From the NCBI RefSeq assembly GCF_024661895.1, contig NZ_CP102453.1:868001-932000 (forward strand): 64,000 bases of DNA. Direction: 5' to 3'. Below are positions 44,991 to 52,604 of this stretch, piece by piece; the stretch's first letter is position 1, and every line of letters begins with the position of its first letter. The notes below the pieces were generated by a model. It saw only the letters and a program-made list of their open reading frames with translations. It had not been told where the DNA came from and did no database searches. The position numbers were made by a program, and so were the translations under genes. The DNA is from Fundicoccus culcitae (GTDB lineage: Bacteria; Bacillota; Bacilli; Lactobacillales; Aerococcaceae).

Positions 44991-46970
44991 TTATATTAAT
45001 TGAAATGCATAGTCTACCGCTTCTATAAGTTGGGATTCATCTATAGGATCTCTTTTTTCTATCACGCTAACTACTTCAACTTCTACTATATCGGTTCGAG
45101 CAAATATTCTAGAGCCATTCTGTTTACTAAACATTGTTTTCAACTTATTTTCCAGTTTTCCATTAAATACTAGCGTCTGAATTTCCTCAAGTTCAGATTC
45201 AGTCAGAGACATCGACATAGTTACGTCAATAAATTCTTCTTTTAAAATAGCGAACATTTCAACACGATCATCATCCATGAACTTATCTAATACTGATTGG
45301 GTTACTAATGTTCCCGCAACACCGCCAATAATACCAGTTGCCGCTCCTATACTAGTACCTACTACAGTTCCTAAACCAGGTAAGAGCCCCGAGCCTATAG
45401 CCATGCCAGTTAAAGCAGATGCACCTATTCCAGAAGCTAGTCCTGCAGAAGCAACAACTGTATTTTTCAATAGTTGCTGAGAAGATATTCTACCACTTAA
45501 CTTATCAAAAATACTCGGTCCAATTACTATTCCAAATGAGAGTACAAGACTACTTCCTTTTGCTACACTTTCAGCCATTATTTTTTTACCAAAATAATTA
45601 GCCATTTTCATCGTTAATACTTTAGATATTTGTTGCGAACCCGCATAAACAGCTGTTCCCAATACTAAGGTTCGAGTTCCAGCTATTAAAGCACCTTTAG
45701 CGGCTTCTTTAGGAGAATTACCTGACCAGATACCTTGAGCAAATACAATCGCAAAACTAATGCCTGCTATCGGTGAGGTTTGAACTAAACCGTTTATAGC
45801 ATCATACTTTAATGAAATTAAATTTCCCCCTTGTGCTATCAATTTTGATTCCTGCCAGGTAATATTTCCCTTTCTAATAATTTGTGTAGCCTGCTTTGGA
45901 TCCTTAACGCCTGATACTTTCCCTTGAATAATCTTATCTTCCATCAGTTTAATAGCTTCTTGATATTGTTCTTTAGGAACTTCCAATTGCATCCCAGAGT
46001 ATCGATACATTCCACCATTTTCTTTTTTATTAAAAGCAGAGTTAACTGTATTTTTTGCATTTGAGTAGTATTTCGTTTGTATTAATGTATCTCCTACAAT
46101 ACGATCAGCACCATCTTTAGCATTGTCCTGACCTACTTTCATTACCCTAGAAAATGGGGTCTTTACTTTATCTACAAGATTATTTGCATACTCTGCCGCG
46201 ATTCCATGCCCTTGCGGAGCGTTAACAATAGCATTTAATTGTTCAGTATGAAAATGATTCCCCAAATTATATTGAAGTCCTGCCAACCCACCAATAACCT
46301 GTGACTTTTTCTTCAATATTTGATTGTCTAGTTCCTTTTCAAAAATATAATCTTGCGAAAGAGAATTAAAATATAAATCTTTGGTATAACCTGTTTCTAT
46401 GAGTAATTCTAGATGACTTATTATGCTAGATATTTCCCAATTTTTCGATACAACCAAACTGATTTTCTCTTTTGAAAGATAAAAGAAAATCAGTTGGTTT
46501 GTTGCTTGATCGAACTCTAATTTCCATAATCCATCAAATGGAACTATTTTTGCCTCGTTCACTTTTGCCTTTTTTGTCTTATGAAATTTTCTTATTTCTT
46601 TTCGATAACCTTGATACGAATATAATAACCCTATATGTGTTAACATCAAACCGTATTCGTTAAAGTCTAATTCATCCATACTTCTAATTGGACTATACCC
46701 AAAAACAATTAATTCATCATAGTCAAAATTATTAAATGCTTCCTTACCTTCAATGTACCACTTAGCTCTTCCATAGGGTATTTCTTCCAAACTATAATCA
46801 AATTCATTGCCTAATTCTTCCAAAGTTTTTCGAACTTTTTCAATGTCATAATCATGTTTATTTTTATGTCTATTTTTCCAAACCAAGAGCTTAATATAAA
46901 GTAAAATTTCATCCCTAAATCTGTAAAAAATCAGTAGAATAACTATTAGTATTATTGTTATATTTTCCAT
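44991..46970 (-). CDS. Inserted prophage gene: membrane protein with a candidate nuclease motif and glycine-rich tail
   Basis: The function is unknown. The 659-residue protein begins with a membrane segment (about 4-17, ITIILIVILLIFYR). The soluble middle has a stretch with E260, D289 (GADRIVGD) and Q298-x-K300 (LIQTKYY), the spacing of PD-(D/E)xK-type nucleases of the QxK kind. Further on come RKGNITWQESKLIAQGGNL (366-384) and, from about 400 to 560, several hydrophobic, Gly/Ala-rich segments (GAALTGMAIGSG-like, IGAATGIIGGVAGTLV), as in pore or Gly-zipper proteins. The C-terminus is acidic. The gene sits between tail chaperone and tape measure genes, has its own GAGGTGTGAG-ATG start and a terminator right after it, and appears more AT-rich than its neighbours. 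It looks like a moron gene, probably a superinfection or defence factor; this role is inferred. Confidence 0.55.
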   Translation of the reverse strand: MENITIILIVILLIFYRFRDEILLYIKLLVWKNRHKNKHDYDIEKVRKTLEELGNEFDYSLEEIPYGRAKWYIEGKEAFNNFDYDELIVFGYSPIRSMDELDFNEYGLMLTHIGLLYSYQGYRKEIRKFHKTKKAKVNEAKIVPFDGLWKLEFDQATNQLIFFYLSKEKISLVVSKNWEISSIISHLELLIETGYTKDLYFNSLSQDYIFEKELDNQILKKKSQVIGGLAGLQYNLGNHFHTEQLNAIVNAPQGHGIAAEYANNLVDKVKTPFSRVMKVGQDNAKDGADRIVGDTLIQTKYYSNAKNTVNSAFNKKENGGMYRYSGMQLEVPKEQYQEAIKLMEDKIIQGKVSGVKDPKQATQIIRKGNITWQESKLIAQGGNLISLKYDAINGLVQTSPIAGISFAIVFAQGIWSGNSPKEAAKGALIAGTRTLVLGTAVYAGSQQISKVLTMKMANYFGKKIMAESVAKGSSLVLSFGIVIGPSIFDKLSGRISSQQLLKNTVVASAGLASGIGASALTGMAIGSGLLPGLGTVVGTSIGAATGIIGGVAGTLVTQSVLDKFMDDDRVEMFAILKEEFIDVTMSMSLTESELEEIQTLVFNGKLENKLKTMFSKQNGSRIFARTDIVEVEVVSVIEKRDPIDESQLIEAVDYAFQLI

Positions 46971-47006
46971 CTCACACCTCGTAAAATGATAAATTCGTTC
47001 ATAATA

Positions 47007-47043
47007 ATAATACCATTTATTGTGTTTATTTAATATAAGTCAA
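47007..47043 (-). promoter_or_regulatory. Putative promoter of the inserted 659-codon gene
   Basis: On the minus strand TGGTATTAT (47007-47015) is an extended -10 element about 35 bases before the ATG. TTGACT (47038-47043) lies further up, too far for optimal spacing to this -10 (25 bases). With an ATAAAT hexamer (47015-47020) the spacing would be 17. The region between the chaperone gene and the 659-codon gene holds no other feature. Confidence 0.4.
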
Positions 47044-47046
47044 ATA

Positions 47047-47211
47047 CTAAAACTTGTCAAAATCTTCTTGTGTTGCAATTTGTTGGTAAGGGTACTCATC
47101 ATTAGTATTTTCGATAAATAAATCATTCACTAACCCAATTGACAAATAATCTAAATCAGCCATTGTTAGTCCGAGCTGTATTGCCCTTAGGATAAAGAGC
47201 GGGGTGCTCAT
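47047..47211 (-). CDS. Second tail-assembly chaperone (gpT-like), 54 residues
   Basis: This short frame starts at ATG 47211, which overlaps the TGA of the chaperone gene (ATGA), and ends at 47047. It begins MSTPLFILRAIQLGLTMADL and ends with YQQIATQEDFDKF. Position and size match the second product of tail-assembly chaperone pairs, which in many phages is made by a programmed frameshift. Here the ATG and the AAAGGG in front suggest plain coupled re-initiation. No convincing slippery heptamer was found at the junction. Confidence 0.7.
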   Translation of the reverse strand: MSTPLFILRAIQLGLTMADLDYLSIGLVNDLFIENTNDEYPYQQIATQEDFDKF

Positions 47212-47585
47212 TTCCCTTTCGGTGGCTTGTACTTTTTTCGCTGTTCAGATTCACTTTTCACATTAAGTCCCCATAACTCAATTAGCTGAGGAAGCACTTG
47301 ATAAATCGAAAAGGTATTAAATTGTTCCAACCACTCTGACGTGTCCTCACAAATACTCGGATCAGCATGTTTGGCCATTACAAAGGCGATATTTTCAAAT
47401 AATTCTAAGGATTCAATATCTAATGTGGATTGCCCCTCATTATTTTCTTTAACACCCATCTCTAACTTGGATAGGTCCTTAAATATATCTCGTCCATACT
47501 TCAGACGATAAATTCGAGGAATGGCTGCTGACGCTTTAAAAGCTACTTCTTGCCCATCAATTGTAATTTTCTTTTGAATGGCCAT
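47208..47585 (-). CDS. Tail-assembly chaperone (gpG-like)
   Basis: The 125-residue protein keeps the tape measure protein soluble while the tail tube assembles. It has the common start MAIQKKITIDGQEVAFKASA, then the AIPRIYRLKYGRDIFKDL motif characteristic of this group in Gram-positive phages. It ends in a charged tail KPPKGK. It directly follows the major tail protein and overlaps the gpT-like gene by four bases. Confidence 0.85.
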   Translation of the reverse strand: MAIQKKITIDGQEVAFKASAAIPRIYRLKYGRDIFKDLSKLEMGVKENNEGQSTLDIESLELFENIAFVMAKHADPSICEDTSEWLEQFNTFSIYQVLPQLIELWGLNVKSESEQRKKYKPPKGK

Positions 47586-48154
47586 TACGGTCCCCCCACT
47601 TCTTCAACAGGTAAATAGACTTGACTATACCAAGCGCTATATGCTTCTGTATTTGTGTCATTTCCTGTCCGAGCTTTGACCAACCCATTTGGTAGTGGGC
47701 GAGAAGATAGGGATAGGGTTTCAGGCTGGACTTCCCGACTCTCTTCATTTGTTTGACCTGCTAAACTTGGTCGAGCGGCGGAACAATTATACATAACATG
47801 ACGAATTTTATGTTTATCACCATCAAACTCAAACAGAATTGCAAAGTTGGACGTTTCTGAATTAGCATTTTCAATCAAGACATTATTGGCATCGACCGTT
47901 TCTTTTAAGATATCTGTTCTAAACGAATCAGGAATTAAAGCAATTTCTAAGTCACCATCGTATCCCATATTATTTGAGATGGTATAATACTCAATTCCAT
48001 CCGCATAAAAGGCCTCAGGTTCCCCATTTGGATCCAAAGAAATGGATACTGCCCCGGGCATAGGAACAGGAACTCCAAAATTAAAGCCCTCATCCGTTGT
48101 CGTGATGAGAGCATAATGAACATTTGATATGTTATATTTGACCTTATTTTTCAT
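47585..48154 (-). CDS. Major tail tube protein
   Basis: The 189-residue protein has a tube-like sequence: MKNKVKYNISNVHYALI, MPGAVSISLDPNGEPEAFYA, YYTISNNMGYDGDLEIAL, and later NFAILFEFDGDKHKIRHVMY and CSAARPSLAGQTNEESREVQ, the usual features of the phi13-type tail protein. ATG at 48154 follows GGAGGTTG; a longer frame to 48208 begins inside the previous gene without such a site. It is the fifth gene after the capsid gene in the usual head-tail order. Confidence 0.88.
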   Translation of the reverse strand: MKNKVKYNISNVHYALITTTDEGFNFGVPVPMPGAVSISLDPNGEPEAFYADGIEYYTISNNMGYDGDLEIALIPDSFRTDILKETVDANNVLIENANSETSNFAILFEFDGDKHKIRHVMYNCSAARPSLAGQTNEESREVQPETLSLSSRPLPNGLVKARTGNDTNTEAYSAWYSQVYLPVEEVGGP

Positions 48155-48473
48155 AATCAACCTCCAAGGTAAATTGATAAAGAACCTCATACATTTTTTC
48201 TGAGTCAATATAGACTTCTGACTTGTTATAAAAGATATGATTTTTATCCAGAATAGCTTCTACTTGTTGTTCCAACGTGACAGCTTTTTGATCCGTATAA
48301 AGTTCAAGACTCACTTGATTTTTCTTTAGGTAAGCAACACCATCTGCCGAGAAGTTGTCGGATTGAGGATAGAGATAACAAATAAATGGTGGTTCAGGAG
48401 CATTTCCCTCACTAAAATGGTCATAAGCATAGGGTAAGCCAATCTCTTTTAACAATTGAATCATATGTTTCAT
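48144..48473 (-). CDS. Tail completion/terminator-like protein
   Basis: This 109-residue protein (MKHMIQLLKEIGLPYAYDHF, then FICYLYPQSDNFSADGVAYL, VSLELYTDQKA, then YEVLYQFTLEVDYEK) is of the type found directly before the major tail protein in Firmicutes siphoviruses and is probably the tail terminator (gpU-like). It overlaps the major tail gene by 11 bases. Confidence 0.75.
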   Translation of the reverse strand: MKHMIQLLKEIGLPYAYDHFSEGNAPEPPFICYLYPQSDNFSADGVAYLKKNQVSLELYTDQKAVTLEQQVEAILDKNHIFYNKSEVYIDSEKMYEVLYQFTLEVDYEK

Positions 48474-48477
48474 TTAC

Positions 48478-48855
48478 TCACCCTTTCAATTCTTTCTCAA
48501 TATCTGACTCAAGTTGTCTCATCCCTACTTCTTGAGCGGGTAAAATATGTGGTTGACCTTTCACTCGACCACCCCCACGTTTGGCATGTCCATGTTCCAA
48601 TAAATGAGCGAGCTGATACCTGTTTCTAGAATGAACGATTAAATGAAGTTGTGTTGAGGTTTCCCGTTCCTTTTTAACTGACCATGATTTTTGATAGGCT
48701 TTTGTATCTTTCGGCCCGTTAGCTCTAATTTCCTTACGAACCGTTTGGCCAGATTTCTTTACAGCTTCCTTCACTGACTCGGTTGCTACTTCAGCATATT
48801 CTTCCAAGCCAACCATGATTTCATTCACTAACTGATCAATGGCTATTTTCTTCAT
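48478..48855 (-). CDS. HK97 gp10-like head-tail joining protein
   Basis: This 125-residue protein (VNEIMVGLEEYAEVATESVK near the start, then TVRKEIRANGPKDTKAYQKS and NRYQLAHLLEHGHAKRGGGR) carries the LLEHGHAKRGGG stretch that is diagnostic for HK97 gp10-type proteins. It overlaps the head-closure gene by four bases and lies 4 bases before the tail-completion gene. Confidence 0.9.
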   Translation of the reverse strand: MKKIAIDQLVNEIMVGLEEYAEVATESVKEAVKKSGQTVRKEIRANGPKDTKAYQKSWSVKKERETSTQLHLIVHSRNRYQLAHLLEHGHAKRGGGRVKGQPHILPAQEVGMRQLESDIEKELKG

Positions 48856-49190
48856 CGTTCCACCTTCTTTGCGTACAGCTTTAACGTTTCATTTTTATAA
48901 TTCATAAAGTCCACTCGTTTAATATCATATAAATCACTTTGGAATAGGATACGATGAGCATTGGTTGTCATGTCTTTTAGGACAGGTGTATAACGAATGG
49001 TAAATATTAAGTCGCTATGGTCAACTACCAATCCAGCTACAGCAACTTCTCCCCCTGATTGACCGCGAGAATCAACGAAGGCAAAGCAAGTATGAAACGT
49101 TTCCCACTCTTCCTTCCAATTACCTATCTCATCTCGAGTAGAATGGGATGCTTGAATTTCAATCCGTGCATTCAAGTTAGATATTTTCAT
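48852..49190 (-). CDS. Head closure/head-tail adaptor protein
   Basis: This 112-residue protein starts MKISNLNARIEIQASHSTRD and contains GNWKEEWETFHTCFAFVDSR and VVDHSDLIFTIRY, the pattern of phage head-tail joining proteins (SPP1 gp16/HK97 gp9 type). It touches both neighbours, so the connector genes form one unit. Confidence 0.88.
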   Translation of the reverse strand: MKISNLNARIEIQASHSTRDEIGNWKEEWETFHTCFAFVDSRGQSGGEVAVAGLVVDHSDLIFTIRYTPVLKDMTTNAHRILFQSDLYDIKRVDFMNYKNETLKLYAKKVER

Positions 49191-49462
49191 CAGAACCCCT
49201 CCTGACGAATCCCAAATAAAAGAGCACGTAAAGTCAAGGTTAATTCACGATGGTCAGCTTCTTCCCGGTGCTCATAGAAGTAAGCGATGGTATACAACAA
49301 GGCTAGTTTAGCATGTGGGTAAGCTACAAGTTGTTCACTCGTTTCACATCGGGCCACATCCAAACATAGGAGAGTTGCTGAATCCATTAAGTTCTCAATC
49401 AATCCATTTTCATGGTCACCATCTACCCGCAAATAGCTCTTGACTTCTTCCAAGGACAGCAT
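49190..49462 (-). CDS. Head-tail connector protein (gp6-like)
   Basis: This 90-residue protein, MLSLEEVKSYLRVDGDHENG with a helical remainder ending AYFYEHREEADHRELTLTLR, is the HK97 gp6/SPP1 gp15 type of DNA-packaging connector. The LEEVKSYLRVD start is a hallmark. It lies right after the capsid gene, sharing one base. Confidence 0.92.
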   Translation of the reverse strand: MLSLEEVKSYLRVDGDHENGLIENLMDSATLLCLDVARCETSEQLVAYPHAKLALLYTIAYFYEHREEADHRELTLTLRALLFGIRQEGF

Positions 49463-50649
49463 TAAGCCGCCCCACCAATTTTAAGAATTTGTACGGCTTC
49501 TGGTAGCACCAATTTACCGTCCACACGTTCTTTCGCAACAAATCCAACCATGCCATTACCAGCAAACAACTCTTTCAACTCTTGGAATGAACGAATACCA
49601 CGGTCGCCAATGTTATAGTAAGAAAAATCTCCAAATGCAATAGCAGGATCTCCTTTAGTCACTTCTGGTGCAAAGGCTGAGGTATAAACTGGATAACCTA
49701 GCAAGCGATCTGGTTCTCCTTGTTGGTATGATTGTTGCCAAATATAAGCACCATTGTTATCCTTTAATTTACGGACTAATGCTAAGGTCGCATCATTTAA
49801 GATAAATACTGCGTTCTTACGGTAAGGACGTTTTAAGGCATAAACGAGGTTTAGAATTTCATCCGAGGTGATTTTCTCACTGGTAGTTGTTACACCCACT
49901 TCACCACCTCCTGATGTCGCAAAGATTCCTAACGGTTTATTATTACCGTCCCCATTTAAGAAAGCATCTTCTTCCGCATTTGCTAAAGCTTTAGAGAATT
50001 GATCCATGAGATGATTTTCTAAATTAAAGGCATTATCATAAAGTAATTCTTCTGTCACTTTGATGGCAACATGTAATTTATGCGCATCTAATACCACTTG
50101 GTCAAAAGTAGTATCACCAAACGTTAATGCTTCTCCTTCTTCAATCCAAGCAGCTGCTGGCTTAGTTCCAGCAATGTTAATCTTATGTTCCCCAGAAGTC
50201 TGAATAACTGTGCCTAGCTTACGTAGGATATTTTCTTCTTCTAACCCTTGAATTAGTCGCTCGTCATATTCTTCTGGAACTAAATAACCACCTTGTGTAT
50301 CAATTCCTTCTTGTAAGACATTGGAAACATTTCGGAAGTTAGAACGAAAAGCATTTAACATAGCTTCTTTATACTCATTTCGAGCTCGACCTCTTTTTTC
50401 TGATTCATTGACATTTCCTGGCATAGAAGTTAATGGTTTCGAAGTTGGTTGTGCTAACGATTGATCCATTTGTTTCTCACGCTCCATTCGTTTAATTTCA
50501 CGAGTATAATTTTCAATTTCCAATTCCATTTGAGCATATGTTTGGTGGTCTTCATCAGACATTAATCCTTTTTCATCTCGGTGACTTTCTACAAATGCCT
50601 TTGCTCGATTCCAAGCTTCACTACGTTGTTCAATTAATTTTTGCATCAT
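49462..50649 (-). CDS. HK97-fold major capsid protein
   Basis: The 395-residue coat protein has an N-terminal helical delta domain (about 1-100; RSEAWNRAKAFVESHRDEKG, EIENYTREIKRMEREKQMDQ) that is removed by the protease, then the HK97 core (QEGIDTQGGYLVPEEYDERL, ENILRKLGTVIQTSGEHKIN, AWIEEGEALTFGDTTFDQVV, then ALKRPYRKNAVFILNDATLA). ATG at 50649 is chosen because GGAGG sits 8 bases before it; that site itself contains the stop of the protease gene. Confidence 0.95.
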   Translation of the reverse strand: MMQKLIEQRSEAWNRAKAFVESHRDEKGLMSDEDHQTYAQMELEIENYTREIKRMEREKQMDQSLAQPTSKPLTSMPGNVNESEKRGRARNEYKEAMLNAFRSNFRNVSNVLQEGIDTQGGYLVPEEYDERLIQGLEEENILRKLGTVIQTSGEHKINIAGTKPAAAWIEEGEALTFGDTTFDQVVLDAHKLHVAIKVTEELLYDNAFNLENHLMDQFSKALANAEEDAFLNGDGNNKPLGIFATSGGGEVGVTTTSEKITSDEILNLVYALKRPYRKNAVFILNDATLALVRKLKDNNGAYIWQQSYQQGEPDRLLGYPVYTSAFAPEVTKGDPAIAFGDFSYYNIGDRGIRSFQELKELFAGNGMVGFVAKERVDGKLVLPEAVQILKIGGAA

Positions 50650-50654
50650 ATTAA

Positions 50655-51356
50655 TTACCTCCATTGGTTTTTGATAGTATCTAAGCGACTGACTAACTCA
50701 TTGGCAGAAACAGCATGACTTTCTTTCACTTTAATTAAAAGGGAATTGGTCACTGCTTTTCTTGAAAACAACATTGTTGGTTTTGATTCGTTATAAACAT
50801 AATCAGATGCTGTTTGAAGCACAGAATCACAAAAGCCTAACTCCATCGCTTTACCCACATCCATCCAAGTTTCAGCATCCATTAACAGTGAGAGTTCATC
50901 TCGTGATAAACCAGTCTTTTTCTCATAAGCATTGATAATTGAATCCTTAAAAGAAGCCAACATATCGATGGCTTTTTCCATTTCAACATGATCACCAATC
51001 GCAACCGTCATCGGGTTATGAATCATCATCATGGAAACAGGACTCATAAATAATAAATCTCCAGCCATCGCGATAACCGAAGCTGCTGAGGCCGCAATGC
51101 CGTCTATCTTAATCGTGACATGCCCGGGATAATCTAATAGCATGTTGTAAATCTGTGCCCCAGCAATCACATCGCCCCCTGGTGAGTTAATCCAAACAAC
51201 GATATCTCCTTCATCCGCGTATAATTCCTCGCGAAACAACTCCGGAGTCACATCATCTTCAAACCATGATTCTTCCGCAATCGTCCCGTTCAAATACAGC
51301 GTCCTTGGTTCCTTTTCATCTGGTTCTTTCCAGTTCCAAAATCTCTTACGATTCAC
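50655..51356 (-). CDS. ClpP-type prohead maturation protease
   Basis: This 233-residue serine protease trims the capsid scaffold. ClpP motifs are visible: WINSPGGDVIAGAQIYNML (55-73), the catalytic serine in DGIAASAASVIAMAG (about S90), and the catalytic histidine in MMIHNP (H113). The start is GTG at 51356, which lies within the portal gene's last codons, with GGAGAG upstream. It has the usual portal-protease-capsid order. Confidence 0.93.
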   Translation of the reverse strand: MNRKRFWNWKEPDEKEPRTLYLNGTIAEESWFEDDVTPELFREELYADEGDIVVWINSPGGDVIAGAQIYNMLLDYPGHVTIKIDGIAASAASVIAMAGDLLFMSPVSMMMIHNPMTVAIGDHVEMEKAIDMLASFKDSIINAYEKKTGLSRDELSLLMDAETWMDVGKAMELGFCDSVLQTASDYVYNESKPTMLFSRKAVTNSLLIKVKESHAVSANELVSRLDTIKNQWR

Positions 51357-52587
51357 GGTCTACTTCACTCTCCTTACTTTGATAAAATGTGCCTGCTTTT
51401 TCTAAAGGCAACATATTCCCATTCACTAGATATAAGTCCCCACCATCTTCTTTTGAAATTAAATCTAGATTTTCTAGTGTTCGTATATCGTTTGCTGACA
51501 TCCAGCCATTTTGTCTGGCAGTAGCATACCCATTCATACGGCTTTCGTAATCTCCTCGGAGTAAGCCATCCACATTAAAGCTAATAAAATAGGATGGTTT
51601 ATCTTTCTTGGAAATTAAGGCTCGATTCATTGCTTGTTCCCAGCGAAGTACCCAAGGGTCTAAGGTGTATTTAACAAACTCCAACGATTGTTGTTCAATA
51701 TTAGAAAAGCTCGACTTCTCCAAATCACCAACCATATGAGGCGGGACTCGGAAAATTCGAGCAATTTCGTTAATTTGAAATTTTCTTGTTTCTAAAAATT
51801 GAGCTTGTTCAGGTGAGATAGAAATAGGTGTGTACTTCATCCCTTCTTCTAACACAGCAATCTTATTTGAATTACTTGATCCGCCAAAGGACTGCGACCA
51901 TGAATTCCTTACTCGTTCTGGGTCTTTGATAATGCCAGGGTGTTCCAACACACCACCCGGTTGAGCACCGTTCGCAAAGAACTTCGCCCCATACTCCTCA
52001 GTTGCTAATGCCATTCCGATAGCGTTCTTAGCCATTGCGATAGGTGAGTATCCAATCAAACCATCAAAACCTAAACCAGGAATGTGAAGAACGTCAAAAT
52101 CAGTTAACTCTACTTTCCCATCTTCATGATAGTATTCATAGATGATTTCTTTAGTCAGGTTATCTCGCTTTACTTTCATCTTATTGGGCATTAAAGGATA
52201 AATAGAGACGACCTCACCTTTCCCATTACGAATGACCTGTGCGTAAGCATTTCCCCACAACAACAAATGAGTCATCAGGGTTTCACGAAAGATAAATGAT
52301 GTCATCTCGGCATTGGGCTCATCATGCAAAATAAAATATAAGGTATGATCTTTGGCTTTTTCTTTATTTCCATCCTCGTTACTTGAATATAAATGTAGTG
52401 GTAAACTAGCGACGGATTCAGCTAGAATCCGAACACAGGCATAAACGGCTGTCATCTGCATGGCAGAACGTTCATTGATATTTTTACCTGCAGAACTATT
52501 TCCAAAATAGAAACGGTTACTAGGTATTGTCTTATTTTCTACTGGACTCCGTATTAACTTCGACCATAATTGTTTGATTGGATTCAT
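51346..52587 (-). CDS. HK97-type portal protein
   Basis: This 413-residue protein forms the dodecameric ring for DNA entry. The N-terminal AMQMTAVYACVRILAESVAS stretch and later QFLETRKFQINEIARIFRVP with PHMVGDLEKSSFSNIEQQSL are signatures of the lambda/HK97 portal family. It follows the large terminase gene by 17 bases and overlaps the protease gene by 11. Confidence 0.95.
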   Translation of the reverse strand: MNPIKQLWSKLIRSPVENKTIPSNRFYFGNSSAGKNINERSAMQMTAVYACVRILAESVASLPLHLYSSNEDGNKEKAKDHTLYFILHDEPNAEMTSFIFRETLMTHLLLWGNAYAQVIRNGKGEVVSIYPLMPNKMKVKRDNLTKEIIYEYYHEDGKVELTDFDVLHIPGLGFDGLIGYSPIAMAKNAIGMALATEEYGAKFFANGAQPGGVLEHPGIIKDPERVRNSWSQSFGGSSNSNKIAVLEEGMKYTPISISPEQAQFLETRKFQINEIARIFRVPPHMVGDLEKSSFSNIEQQSLEFVKYTLDPWVLRWEQAMNRALISKKDKPSYFISFNVDGLLRGDYESRMNGYATARQNGWMSANDIRTLENLDLISKEDGGDLYLVNGNMLPLEKAGTFYQSKESEVDRES

Positions 52588-52604
52588 TAGTCACCTCTAT
52601 CCCC

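Noticed and set aside
44991-46970. Second tape measure or virion gene
   Set aside because: It lacks tape-measure repeats and has an N-terminal anchor plus its own terminator, so a structural role is less likely than a moron; kept open in the findings.
47190-47225. Programmed -1 frameshift between the two tail chaperones
   Set aside because: The junction has AAAGGGAAATGAGC, but no good slippery heptamer in the zero frame; an ATGA overlap explains the second product better.
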